Below the pieces are notes generated by a model, which was not told where the DNA came from, ran no database searches, and saw only the letters and a program-made list of their open reading frames with translations. A stretch of 64,000 nucleotides of DNA from Algoriphagus winogradskyi (GTDB taxonomy: Bacteria > Bacteroidota > Bacteroidia > Cytophagales > Cyclobacteriaceae). Shown here piece after piece: positions 34,471 to 43,876 of this stretch (its first letter is position 1; the number at the start of each line of letters is the position of its first letter). The stretch lies in the NCBI RefSeq assembly GCF_900182815.1, contig NZ_FXUA01000001.1, positions 434,001-498,000 of the forward strand, in the 5' to 3' direction. A program made the position numbers and the translations under genes.

Positions 34471-35781
34471 ATGACCCAAAAACCTGCATTAGTCCCAAAG
34501 GAGCTTATCCTACCCTTTATCTTAATCACATCTCTTTTTGCCCTCTGGGGCTTTGCAAATGACATCACCAATCCCATGGTGGCTGCGTTTAAGAGAGTAC
34601 TCGAACTGAATAATACCCAGGCCTCCTGGGTACAAATGGCTTTTTACGGAGGCTATTTTACAATGGCTTTGCCAGCTGCCTTCTTTATCAAAAAATATTC
34701 TTATAAAACTGGAATCTTACTCGGTCTAGGCCTTTACGGCTTTGGAGCATTGCTATTTTATCCAGCAGCAGCTTGGGAGAGTTATGGCTTTTTCCTGGCT
34801 TCACTGTACATTTTGACCTTTGGTTTAGCTTTCCTCGAAACCACTGCCAACCCCTATATCTTGTCCATGGGACCTGAGGCAACCGCAACTCAGCGGTTGA
34901 ATTTAGCACAAGCATTTAACCCAATGGGAGCTTTGGCTGGATTATTTGTAGCCAAGCAATTTATATTAAATGCACTTCAATCGAATGCAACTGATGCGGA
35001 CGGCAACATCATATTTTCCTCGCTTGATGAAGCCTCCAAAGCTGTAATTCGAACCGCCGATCTAATGGTGATTAGGAATCCCTATGTGATGCTGGGATTG
35101 GTGGTGATCGCGATTCTAGTGATCATTGCGATGGTCAAAATGCCAGAGAGCAAAGAGACAGGCAAAGTAGAATTCAAAGCTACTATGGGTCGCTTACTGA
35201 AAAACAGAAACTTCGTGGAAGGTACCCTTGCTCAAATGTTCTATGTGGGAGCTCAAATCATGGTTTGGACTTACATCTACCAATACGCAGAAGTACTTGG
35301 TATATCGAATGCCGATGCAGTTAATTATGGATATGCCGCATTGGTAATATTCTTAATCGGACGTTGGGTTTGTACCTTTTTGCTTCGCTACATCTCTCCT
35401 ACTAAGTTGCTCAGCATCTTTTCTGTGCTGGCAATTATATTCACTGCTGGAGCGATTTTCCTTCCTAGAATGCCTGGGCTTTATTCCTTGGTAGCCATTT
35501 CTTTTGCCATGTCCCTGATGTTTCCTACTATCTACGGGATTGCATTGGATGGTTTGGGTGAAGACTCCAAATTTGCGGCCGCATATCTTGTGATGGCTAT
35601 CGTGGGTGGTGCGATTATGCCTACACTGCAAGGAATGATTATGGATATTGGTGGAGTCGGGTATGACGATACATTGATTCTGGGCGTCCCAGAAGTTAAC
35701 TTCTCCTTCATCCTTCCTCTTGCCTGCTTTGTGATGGTGTTGCTATTTAGTATTCGGGTAAAAAAGGTGGTAAAGTTGTAG
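34471..35781 (+). CDS. fucP: L-fucose:H+ symporter, FucP family MFS
   Basis: A 436 aa major facilitator protein with about 12 membrane helices. Asp31 in GFANDITNPM and Glu123 in FLETTANPY match the proton- and sugar-coupling Asp46 and Glu135 of E. coli FucP. It imports L-fucose or a related sugar. Its place directly after the fucose dehydrogenase gene supports fucose as the substrate of the locus, though FucP relatives that carry glucose or galactose exist. Confidence 0.88.
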   Translation: MTQKPALVPKELILPFILITSLFALWGFANDITNPMVAAFKRVLELNNTQASWVQMAFYGGYFTMALPAAFFIKKYSYKTGILLGLGLYGFGALLFYPAAAWESYGFFLASLYILTFGLAFLETTANPYILSMGPEATATQRLNLAQAFNPMGALAGLFVAKQFILNALQSNATDADGNIIFSSLDEASKAVIRTADLMVIRNPYVMLGLVVIAILVIIAMVKMPESKETGKVEFKATMGRLLKNRNFVEGTLAQMFYVGAQIMVWTYIYQYAEVLGISNADAVNYGYAALVIFLIGRWVCTFLLRYISPTKLLSIFSVLAIIFTAGAIFLPRMPGLYSLVAISFAMSLMFPTIYGIALDGLGEDSKFAAAYLVMAIVGGAIMPTLQGMIMDIGGVGYDDTLILGVPEVNFSFILPLACFVMVLLFSIRVKKVVKL

Positions 35782-35924
35782 TAATTGAAGGATTCTAAAA
35801 TTGGAAAATTTGAAGATTATCCTGTCTGTATTTAAGAATCTTGTCTTGGTAAATATCGGCAGTAACCTGTAATCCATCGACAAAAATATAACGGTTAATT
35901 ATTCTGAGTAAATCTATAGTAAAC

Positions 35925-36266
35925 ATGAAAACCCAAACCTATATTTTAATCTGTGATCTCAAAGACACTGAGGAAGCTAAGTTAGGCTATGACGAATGCC
36001 ACAAGGCTGTCGCACCTGAAATCATTGAAAGTATCCGGGAGGCCGGAGTATTACAAATGACCATTTATCGCTGGGAAAACAGACTCACCATGATATTAGT
36101 GGCAGATGAGGAATTCTCATTTGAAAAGAAGGCGAAAATGGATTTAGCCAACCCACATGTGCAGGAATGGGAAAAATTCCTAAGTAACTACCAAACCAAT
36201 TTGCCTGGAACACCAGAGAACTGGAGATGGGCACCCATGGATAAAGTTTTTGATTTTCACGCCTAA
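35925..36266 (+). CDS. L-rhamnose/fucose mutarotase-like protein (DUF718)
   Basis: A 113 aa protein of the RhaM/DUF718 superfamily: YILICDLKDTEEAKLGYDECHKAV, MTIYRWENRLTMILVADEEF, and ending NWRWAPMDKVFDF. It interconverts pyranose anomers of 6-deoxysugars so that dehydrogenase and kinase can use the correct form. Beside a FucP transporter and fucose dehydrogenase it is most likely an L-fucose mutarotase. Confidence 0.85.
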   Translation: MKTQTYILICDLKDTEEAKLGYDECHKAVAPEIIESIREAGVLQMTIYRWENRLTMILVADEEFSFEKKAKMDLANPHVQEWEKFLSNYQTNLPGTPENWRWAPMDKVFDFHA

Positions 36267-36276
36267 AATAAAACCT

Positions 36277-37191
36277 ATGCAAAAGCCCTTTTTAGTATTC
36301 AGCCTAATCATGATAAGCATGATCGTAAATGCCCAAGAAATAATTCTTCCACTTTGGGAAGGCAACCCTCCACTTCAGAAAGATATGGGACTTGAGGAAA
36401 AGGCCATTGAAGAAGGAATCATAAGAATAGAAAATGTACAGATTCCCCAAATCGAAGTTTTCCTGCCAAGTAAGCAAATGCGCACGGGTCAAGCAGTGGT
36501 AATTTTTCCAGGAGGCGGATATCATATCTTGGCTTACGATTGGGAAGGAAGAGACTTTGCCAAATGGCTTAATACGCAGGGAATTGTAGGAATCGTAGTA
36601 AAATACAGACTTCCAGACTCCAAATCTCTCACAGATGCGAAAGAAGTTCCGCTACTTGATGCGCAGCGGGCAGTTCGCTTGGCTAGACATCATGCCGCAG
36701 AATGGATGATTGATCCAGGAAAAATTGGAGTTTTAGGGTTTTCCGCTGGTGGACACTTGGCTTCTACCGTTAGCACTCAGTATGAACATGAAGTCGATAG
36801 ACCAAAAGACGCGATTGATGCACTTTCTGCTCGTCCAGATTTTTCGATCTTAGCCTATCCAGTGATCTCATTCCGAGATGCCAGCGCGCATTCTGGTTCC
36901 AGAAGAAATCTAATTGGTGAAAATGCCAGTCAGGAATTGATCGATCGTTTTTCGGGTGAATTGAATGTAACTGCTAATACACCACCAACCTTCTTGGTAC
37001 ATGCTCAAGACGACGCTGGGGTTCCTATTGAAAACAGTTTCCTTTACTACAATGCACTCCATGCGCACAAAGTACCAGCATCGCTGCATATCTACCCCAA
37101 GGGCGGTCATGGCTTCGGTTTTGGCTTAGGAAAAGGACCTGTTGACGGCTGGAGAGATGTGTTGTTGGATTGGCTTACTGATCTTAAATAA
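36277..37191 (+). CDS. Secreted alpha/beta hydrolase (acetyl-xylan esterase-like)
   Basis: A 304 aa hydrolase from ATG 36277, the start that gives a proper signal peptide (MQKPFLVFSLIMISMIVNAQ). The oxyanion motif FPGGGYH (77-83), nucleophile Ser156 in GFSAGGH (154-160), and later Asp (VHAQDDAGVP) and His (KGGHGFG) complete the triad. This is the BD-FAE/AxeA-like family that removes acyl groups from plant or algal polysaccharides. It is the last gene of the fucose block, so a deacetylating role on fucose-containing glycans is possible. Confidence 0.85.
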   Translation: MQKPFLVFSLIMISMIVNAQEIILPLWEGNPPLQKDMGLEEKAIEEGIIRIENVQIPQIEVFLPSKQMRTGQAVVIFPGGGYHILAYDWEGRDFAKWLNTQGIVGIVVKYRLPDSKSLTDAKEVPLLDAQRAVRLARHHAAEWMIDPGKIGVLGFSAGGHLASTVSTQYEHEVDRPKDAIDALSARPDFSILAYPVISFRDASAHSGSRRNLIGENASQELIDRFSGELNVTANTPPTFLVHAQDDAGVPIENSFLYYNALHAHKVPASLHIYPKGGHGFGFGLGKGPVDGWRDVLLDWLTDLK

Positions 37192-37194
37192 AAT

Positions 37195-37341
37195 AGTTGG
37201 AAAGTGGTAAAGTTGTAAAGTTGGTCTGTCCAGACTGAGTGGAGACTAAGTCCTATCAAAATAGCTTCTTAATTACCCTTCGACTCCGCTCAGGGAGACA
37301 ACATCCTACTTCTTACTACTTCACTTTACCACTTTCCAACT
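37195..37341. mobile_element. MITE-like dispersed element
   Basis: About 147 bp bounded by a perfect 19-bp inverted repeat (AGTTGGAAAGTGGTAAAGT at 37195-37213 and its reverse complement at 37323-37341). The interior contains the palindromic core CCCTTCGACTCCGCTCAGGG (37276-37295), a word I recall as a dispersed repeat in Bacteroidota genomes. It has no ORF of its own. It fills the gap between the esterase and HAD genes. Confidence 0.7.
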
Positions 37342-37380
37342 TCTGAACCTTACTGTTCATTAATCTTACAATCTGAATAA

Positions 37381-38070
37381 ATGATAAAAGTTATAGCCTT
37401 TGATGCAGATGATACGCTTTGGGTGAATGAGCCATTTTTCCGGGAAGCTGAAGAAGAATTCGCCAGCTTGATGGAAGGGTTTATGCCAAGGCACAGTAGT
37501 ATCAAAGAGCTTTACCTTACAGAAATCGGAAACCTGGGTCTTTACGGCTACGGGATCAAAGGCTTTATGCTCTCGATGATCCAAACAGCCTTACGGATTT
37601 CAGAACACAAAATTCCAGTTAAAGCGATTGACAAAATCTTAGAGATCGGATATGAAATGATGCAAAAGCCAGTTGAAATTCTCCCAGGTGTTGAGGAAGT
37701 TTTAGCTGAATTGCAGGGTGAGTATCGCCTGGTAATGGCTACCAAAGGTGATCTGGTGGATCAGGAGAAAAAGCTAAAGAAATCAGGCCTGGACCATTAT
37801 TTCCATCACATAGAAATCATGAGCGAAAAGAAGGTGGCTGATTTCGCCAAACTCGTCCGACATCTTGATGTAGCACCTGAGGAATTTCTGATGATGGGAA
37901 ACAGCTTGAAATCTGATGTCCTACCGGTATTGGAACTTGGAGGTCATGCCATTCATATCCCCTATCACATCACTTGGGAGCACGAGCGTATCGAGCACGA
38001 AGTCGAACATGACAATTTCTATCAGGCCGAGCATATCGCCCAGGTGGTGGAGATGATCAAAGCGATGTGA
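37381..38070 (+). CDS. HAD family hydrolase
   Basis: A 229 aa haloacid dehalogenase-like phosphatase. Motif I is FDADDTLW (Asp8, Asp10), with the motif IV region at MMGNSLKSDVLPVLELGG. The cap inserted after motif I is helical (C1 type). The family hydrolyses small phosphorylated metabolites. The substrate is not predictable. It follows the MITE-like element. Confidence 0.88.
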   Translation: MIKVIAFDADDTLWVNEPFFREAEEEFASLMEGFMPRHSSIKELYLTEIGNLGLYGYGIKGFMLSMIQTALRISEHKIPVKAIDKILEIGYEMMQKPVEILPGVEEVLAELQGEYRLVMATKGDLVDQEKKLKKSGLDHYFHHIEIMSEKKVADFAKLVRHLDVAPEEFLMMGNSLKSDVLPVLELGGHAIHIPYHITWEHERIEHEVEHDNFYQAEHIAQVVEMIKAM

Positions 38071-38129
38071 GGATTTTGAATTATTGATTTCGGGTTTAGG
38101 GTCTTAGGCTGCCCTCATCCGAAATCCTG

Positions 38130-39875
38130 CTATATCCTCGACTGATACGTATAAAGCTGATAATATCTTCCTTCCAGAGCAATAAGCTCATCATGTTGGC
38201 CACGCTCTACGATATTACCTTTTTCTACTACCAAGATCTGATCGGCCTGACGAATCGTGCTCAATCGGTGAGCAATCACGAATGTGGTCCTGCCCTTCAT
38301 CAATTCCTTCAAGCTAGCCTGAATCAGCGTTTCTGATTCTGTATCCAAATTGGAGGTAGCCTCATCAAGAATCAAAATCCTAGGATCGGCCAAAATCGCT
38401 CTGGCAATAGCTATACGTTGTCTTTGTCCACCTGAGAGCTTTACACCTCTTTCACCGATTAAGGTATCTAGCCCATCCTCAAATCGATCCGTGAACTCCT
38501 GCACGTGGGCAGCCACCACTGCTTTTTGCAAATCTTCAAGACTGGCATTTGGCCTTGGGAAAAGTATATTCTCTCGGATTGTCCCTTCAAACAGAAAATC
38601 ATCTTGCAAGACCACGCCTAGCCTGGAGCGAAAAGACTCTAAAGTTACAGTCTGCAGATCATATCCATCCAAGGTGATTTTACCTGAATCAGGATTTAAA
38701 AAAGTTGCAGCAAGACCAGCTATGGTTGTTTTTCCAGAACCTGAAGTTCCCACCAAAGCTGTCACCGAACCTGCAGGTGCATGAAAGTTTACCCCCTTGA
38801 TCACTTCCTTATCTTCCTCATAGGCAAAGGACACGTTCTCAAATTTTATTTCTCCTTTGACCTCCTTCAAGGCTAAAGTTCTGGTACGATCATCAGCCTC
38901 GAGTGGTGTATTCATTATTTCCTCCGTACGATCCAATCCAGCAAAAGCCTCGGTAAGCTGAGAGCCAATATTGGACATCTGCACAATCGGTGCGATCATA
39001 AAACCTAGATATAGTGTGAATGCAAGAAAATCACCGAAGGTCATCTCGCCTTGCATAATCATATAACCACCCATTCCCATAATTCCAGCGGATGCCAAAC
39101 CTAATAGCAATGCTCCCATCGAAGTCACAAAACTTGTTGCGGTCAAACTCGCCTTTACATTCTGGAAAAGCTCATCTACCCCGCTGGCAAAAGTCTTAAT
39201 CTCCTGCTCCTCTGCATTGAATCCCTTGATCACCCGAATACCTCCCAGCGTCTCAGTAAGTCTGCCGGTTACTTGCGCATTGATCTTACCGCGTTCGCGA
39301 AAAATAGGACGAATTCTACCGAAAGCTTTTAAGGAAACTAAGCCAAATACTACCACTGGAAGTAGGACAAACAAGGTCATTTTTGGGCTTATGCTGATCA
39401 ATAGGAAAAGTGAAACAATAGAGGTCAAAATTCCGCCAATCATCTGTGCAAAGCCTGTTCCTACCAGGTTTCTAACTCCTTCCACATCCGTCATGATTCG
39501 GGATACTAGCTCGCCTGTTTTCGCATTGTCAAAGAAGCGAATAGGTAGTTTGATGATATGTGCCTGAACCTGAGATCTCAACTTAGAAATCAAATTCTGG
39601 GCTTCTACACTTAGTATTTGCGTGAGTGCATAGGAAGTCGCCGACTGCACTACGATAGCCAAGACTACTCCGCCGATCAGCCATTTCAACATGGTCATAT
39701 CATTGGAAGGAATGACATCATCGATCAGGATTTTACTTGCTCCAGGCAGCACTAAACTGGCCAGACGGGAGATGATAATTAAAAAGAGACCTAAAAATAA
39801 ATGCTTTCTTCTGGGCCATATAATGGTCTTAAAGACCTGACCCATGGTCACTTTACGCTCTGCTTTTTTTGCCAT
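38130..39875 (-). CDS. ABC transporter, fused permease/ATPase (multidrug or lipid exporter type)
   Basis: A 581 aa half-transporter from ATG 39875; a TTG at 39926 would add 17 residues before the MAKKAERK start. An ABC transmembrane domain of about six helices (30-315) is followed by the nucleotide-binding domain: Walker A GTSGSGKTT, signature LSGGQRQR, Walker B ILILDEATS, H-loop AHR. The MsbA/LmrA-like layout suggests export of lipids or drugs as a homodimer. No accessory gene is beside it. Confidence 0.93.
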   Translation of the reverse strand: MAKKAERKVTMGQVFKTIIWPRRKHLFLGLFLIIISRLASLVLPGASKILIDDVIPSNDMTMLKWLIGGVVLAIVVQSATSYALTQILSVEAQNLISKLRSQVQAHIIKLPIRFFDNAKTGELVSRIMTDVEGVRNLVGTGFAQMIGGILTSIVSLFLLISISPKMTLFVLLPVVVFGLVSLKAFGRIRPIFRERGKINAQVTGRLTETLGGIRVIKGFNAEEQEIKTFASGVDELFQNVKASLTATSFVTSMGALLLGLASAGIMGMGGYMIMQGEMTFGDFLAFTLYLGFMIAPIVQMSNIGSQLTEAFAGLDRTEEIMNTPLEADDRTRTLALKEVKGEIKFENVSFAYEEDKEVIKGVNFHAPAGSVTALVGTSGSGKTTIAGLAATFLNPDSGKITLDGYDLQTVTLESFRSRLGVVLQDDFLFEGTIRENILFPRPNASLEDLQKAVVAAHVQEFTDRFEDGLDTLIGERGVKLSGGQRQRIAIARAILADPRILILDEATSNLDTESETLIQASLKELMKGRTTFVIAHRLSTIRQADQILVVEKGNIVERGQHDELIALEGRYYQLYTYQSRI

Positions 39876-39981
39876 GAAATAGTGTGTTAAGCCTGAAAAA
39901 CCCATTAAACCCCTACTCAGTTCCAAATCGAAAGGAACTTAAGCTGTAAAAAGGCCATAATGCCCCTTGAGATACCCTTCC

Positions 39982-40761
39982 CTATTCCATTTTTTCGCTT
40001 AAATACTTCCAGTATCTTTTGGGAACATGCTGGATATGGAGCTTCATATTTTTACGGGATGGGATATTCGTACTTTTAAAATAGTCATGCCATAAGGTTT
40101 GAAATTCTAATTCCTCAGCTGCAAAATATTCAGAGGAGCTTTGTGTGGCATTAAAATTCTCTGGTAATGTTAATTGTATGATATCAACTGTTTCCAGATT
40201 ATAATAAATTCCATATTCACGTTGAAGATCATAAATAACCCATTGTTGGTCTGCATATCGGCTCTTGAAATGCTTAGAAATAAGAGGTAAGACATTGAAA
40301 TCCGGTTCAATAGTAGCAAAGTAAAACCCATCTTTTGTCAGGCGAAATCGGACAAAAGCTTCCATTCTATGCTTTTCTCTACCTACACTCTTGGCGATCT
40401 GCGTCACTTTCAGCACATCATCATTCCCAAAATCTGAATCTATCTGAATCTCACTTTTGAACAAATACTGAATATATCGCAATAAGAGATTTTCCACCTC
40501 TGGCTTTTCACTTAGAAAAGCATAATATATACGTGATTTGCCCGCTGCAGAGGATTTTTTCGAAATACCTTTCCATACTCGATCTGCTTTTAAAGGATCA
40601 GTCAGCACCTCTTTGATCGTCCCGAACAAAGAGTTCTGCGCAAAACCTTTTCTAAATATAGAAACCTGCTGTAATTTCAATTCAAACACCTCAAACACCG
40701 AGGTTAAAAACCCATCGAAACTACCGTCATAAACCAGTATAACATCCTGATCATTTACCAT
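39982..40761 (-). CDS. TIGR03915-type putative DNA repair protein
   Basis: A 259 aa protein of the family that pairs with radical SAM TIGR03916 (also DUF4130). Typical segments are VYDGSFDGFLTSVFEVFELK at the N-terminus, KVTQIAKSVGREKHRMEAFVRFRLTKDGFYFATIEPDFNVLPLISKHFKSRYADQQWVIYDLQREYGIYY in the middle. The start abuts the stop of the radical SAM gene, so they are coupled. The family's role in DNA metabolism is inferred from association only. Confidence 0.87.
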   Translation of the reverse strand: MVNDQDVILVYDGSFDGFLTSVFEVFELKLQQVSIFRKGFAQNSLFGTIKEVLTDPLKADRVWKGISKKSSAAGKSRIYYAFLSEKPEVENLLLRYIQYLFKSEIQIDSDFGNDDVLKVTQIAKSVGREKHRMEAFVRFRLTKDGFYFATIEPDFNVLPLISKHFKSRYADQQWVIYDLQREYGIYYNLETVDIIQLTLPENFNATQSSSEYFAAEELEFQTLWHDYFKSTNIPSRKNMKLHIQHVPKRYWKYLSEKME

Positions 40762-42024
40762 TTACCCGAACAAATTCATCTGTGGACTCAGGATTTTTTG
40801 ATACTTACTGGTCGAATTTTGCAGAATAAGCGACTTCAATTGAGCCCCTGTCAAATCCCGGCGTTCAAAATCATTGGATGCACAAACAAGAAAATACTTA
40901 GCTCTATTGAGTGCCACTCCCATCCGCTGCAAGTGCTCCCAATTTAAGCTTCGAAAACGTCTTGCTTGAATGATTTTGTGGACTGACTTCATACCCAAAC
41001 CGGGAATTCTTGCCAGCATATGTTTATCTGCTTTATTGACATCAACAGGGAAATGCCCCAAATTCCTGAGAGCCCAACCTAATTTTGGATCTACATCCAG
41101 ATCCAGGTTTGGATGCTCATTATTCAGTATCTCGTGTACATCAAACCCATAAAACCGCATTAACCAATCCGTCTGATACAACCTATTTTCCCGTAGCATA
41201 GGTACCGCGGTACCTAGTTGCGGAAGGCGGTTGTCATTGCTGATAGGAATATATCCTGAGTAATACACACGCTTCAATTCAAACTTTTTGTAGAAGTAAT
41301 CTGATGTCCACATGATTTGCTGATCGCTTTCACCACTGGCACCGATGATCATCTGCGTGCTTTGCCCAGCCGGGGCAAACTTAGGCGTGCTTTTGATAAG
41401 TTTCTTTTCTGAGTTGTACTGAATGATTTCATTCTTCACCTTAATCATTGGTTTGATGAAATCTTCGCGATTTTTATCTGGAGCAAGTAATTTCAAACCT
41501 TCCTTAGTAGGTATCTCAATATTCACACTTAGGCGATCGGCATACAAACCAGCTTCTTTCATCAATTCATCCGAAGCTCCAGGAATTGATTTGAGGTGAA
41601 TATATCCGTTAAAATTCTCTTCTAATCTCAACTTTTTGGCGACAGCCACCAGTCGCTCCATGGTGTAATCAGCACTTTTGAAAATCCCCGAACTCAGGAA
41701 TAAGCCCTCAATATAATTGCGGCGATAAAAATTAATAGTCAAATCCACCACTTCCTGCACCTGAAAAGCAGCCCGCTTAATATCATTACTTTTTCTTGTC
41801 ACACAATAAGCACAATCGAAAATGCAGTGATTGGTCAGCAGAATTTTCAATAAAGAAACGCATCGCCCATCTTCGGTGTATGAGTGACAGATCCCCATAC
41901 CAGTAGCATCTCCAAGCCCCTTAGTTGCATTGCTTCTATTGCTCCCACTTGAAGAACAAGAGACGTCGTATTTTGCAGCGTCAGCGAGTATTTTTAATTT
42001 TTCTTGTGTGCGTTCAAAGGACAT
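40762..42024 (-). CDS. Putative DNA modification/repair radical SAM protein (TIGR03916)
   Basis: A 420 aa radical SAM enzyme. The cluster motif CX3CX2C is at Cys67, Cys71, Cys74 (NHCIFDCAYC). The C-terminal region has helix-hairpin-helix-like segments (MLARIPGLGMKSVHKIIQARRF, about 335-356), implying nucleic-acid binding. Additional Cys are at 23, 46 and 55. It is transcribed first, with the TIGR03915 gene directly after. The pair is proposed to act on DNA, for example base modification or repair, without an experimentally known reaction to my knowledge. Confidence 0.9.
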   Translation of the reverse strand: MSFERTQEKLKILADAAKYDVSCSSSGSNRSNATKGLGDATGMGICHSYTEDGRCVSLLKILLTNHCIFDCAYCVTRKSNDIKRAAFQVQEVVDLTINFYRRNYIEGLFLSSGIFKSADYTMERLVAVAKKLRLEENFNGYIHLKSIPGASDELMKEAGLYADRLSVNIEIPTKEGLKLLAPDKNREDFIKPMIKVKNEIIQYNSEKKLIKSTPKFAPAGQSTQMIIGASGESDQQIMWTSDYFYKKFELKRVYYSGYIPISNDNRLPQLGTAVPMLRENRLYQTDWLMRFYGFDVHEILNNEHPNLDLDVDPKLGWALRNLGHFPVDVNKADKHMLARIPGLGMKSVHKIIQARRFRSLNWEHLQRMGVALNRAKYFLVCASNDFERRDLTGAQLKSLILQNSTSKYQKILSPQMNLFG

Positions 42025-42563
42025 AGGCCGAACTTATCAAATATGAATGGGGAATGAATTAATTAACACTTCACCAGCGGGACGCTGCGAAAATTGCTAT
42101 AATGGGTTGATAAGCTTAAGCAATAGTATGCAGCTACGAAATTGTGTAAAATCACATTGCATAGCACAACCTTCTCTCTCTAGCGTATTCTAAATCCGAA
42201 TTGTTAAAACGAGAGGCTTGTGTTTTTGGTTCTTGCATTCCATCGCCTCACTCATGTTTTTTAAGCTTATATAGAGCGTACTATGACATAGATTGTCAGA
42301 CTTCGGATTTAGTCAAGTCTACTCCTTAAAATGAGTCATTGATAAATAGAATTAGGATCATCTACTTCTTTGCCAGTGATTTGATTTTGGTTCGGAAAGC
42401 TCCACTTCCCATCTGTCAAATCAGCTACGAACTTCAATTAGTCAACTACTATAATTGGGAACAATCCAATGCGTATTATATGTGTGAAGGGCAAATTGGC
42501 TACCCCAGAGCTAAAAAAAATTAGGTATTATTGTTCTATAATTTTAAATCAAAAAAACACCTA
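42025..42563. other. Gene-poor region with an inverted repeat
   Basis: About 540 bp without a supported gene. A perfect 11-bp inverted repeat (CTAAATCCGAA at 42190-42200, TTCGGATTTAG at 42302-42312) is present. A 61-codon ORF at 42339-42524 has no recognisable features and is not called. Confidence 0.5.
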
Positions 42564-43589
42564 ATGATCCGCCGCTCATTTTTTAAAAAAAGCACCACAG
42601 CCTTAATGGGACTTGGACTGTCCACAACATCCTTTGCTACAACCAAAGAAAAGAACCCAAGCGAACCGATTAAGACAGCACTAACTATAGACCAGCAAAA
42701 AGTAAGCTTTTATGCTGAGCAAATCTCTGAGTCGCTTCGGGTGGTTCATATTGCCGACACACATCTATTTACCGATGATGAAAGAGGGATTCCCTACCAA
42801 GAATATAGTAATCGAATGGCAAAGGCTTATAACCAAACCACTCACTTTCAAACAGGTATAAAAACTAATCCAGAGGAATCCTTCGAACAAACGCTGGCCT
42901 TTGCAAAAGAGGTGAATGCAGATGCTATAATTTTGAATGGGGATATTTTCAGTTTCCCCTCTGAAGCAGCCATAGAATGGGTGCTATCTAAAATAAAGGA
43001 AACTGGCATCCCCTTCATTTATAGCGCAGGAAACCATGATTGGCATTATGAAGGAATGGAAGGTTCCATGGAGTCTTTGCGGGACAGTTGGATTGAGAAG
43101 CGGCTATTACCCTTATATCAAGGCAATAACCCCTTAATGTCTGCTTATGAGATTAAAGGAATACGATTTTTGGCGATTGACAATTCTACCTACCAAATCA
43201 ATGAGCAACAGTTGGCCTTTTTTAGAGAACAGGTTGCCAGTAAAATGCCCTTGGTTTTACTTGTTCACATTCCGATGTATGCTCCTGGAAAAATGATTTA
43301 TTTTGGTTGTGGCAACCCTAACTGGGGAGCTGCCACGGATCGCAATTTTGAAATAGAAAGGCGTCCTAAATGGCCGGAAGGTGGACATACCCAAACGACA
43401 TTTAATTTTCACAAGGAAGTATTTAATGCACCAAACTTATTAGGCGTCTTTGCAGGACATACCCATCAAAATTCGGTAGAACTAATCAATGGAAAACCCC
43501 AAGTAGTGAGCGATGATAATGCGAGTGGAGGTTATTTAGATATCAACTTTAAACCTATGGAAGAGCATGATAGAAAGGTACTGGGATAG
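42564..43589 (+). CDS. Metallophosphoesterase with Tat-like signal
   Basis: A 341 aa calcineurin-like phosphoesterase from ATG 42564. A TTG at 42531 would place 11 residues before the leader, so the ATG is preferred. The leader MIRRSFFKKSTTALMGLG has a twin-arginine look. All metal motifs are visible: ADTHLF, NGDIFSF, GNHDW, LVHIPM and GHTH. The extracytoplasmic enzyme would hydrolyse phosphoesters; substrate unknown. It is an isolated gene. Confidence 0.9.
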   Translation: MIRRSFFKKSTTALMGLGLSTTSFATTKEKNPSEPIKTALTIDQQKVSFYAEQISESLRVVHIADTHLFTDDERGIPYQEYSNRMAKAYNQTTHFQTGIKTNPEESFEQTLAFAKEVNADAIILNGDIFSFPSEAAIEWVLSKIKETGIPFIYSAGNHDWHYEGMEGSMESLRDSWIEKRLLPLYQGNNPLMSAYEIKGIRFLAIDNSTYQINEQQLAFFREQVASKMPLVLLVHIPMYAPGKMIYFGCGNPNWGAATDRNFEIERRPKWPEGGHTQTTFNFHKEVFNAPNLLGVFAGHTHQNSVELINGKPQVVSDDNASGGYLDINFKPMEEHDRKVLG

Positions 43590-43876
43590 CTGAAGCTATT
43601 GCTGTCAACCTGCGTAAACAAAAAACCGAAAGCTATTAAAATTCATCCATTCACCTTCTGGAAAAACACAAAAACACCTATTAGTAGCGGTCTGCAGAGG
43701 TATCAGATAGCGAGAGTAAATCAGGATTAGGAAAGTCCTGAACCAGTCCATTCAAAATTAGAATTTATTGCGCATAGGATTGGAAAACTTTGCGACGTTC
43801 AGGAGCAACGAAGATATTTTCAAGTCATTCCAATTTATATGAAATTCAAACTAATTAGAGGAGAGCATAAAATAAA

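Noticed and set aside
42339..42524. 61-codon ORF in the gap before the metallophosphoesterase
   Set aside because: No homologue-like features, no signal or domain, and composition as in surrounding non-coding DNA.
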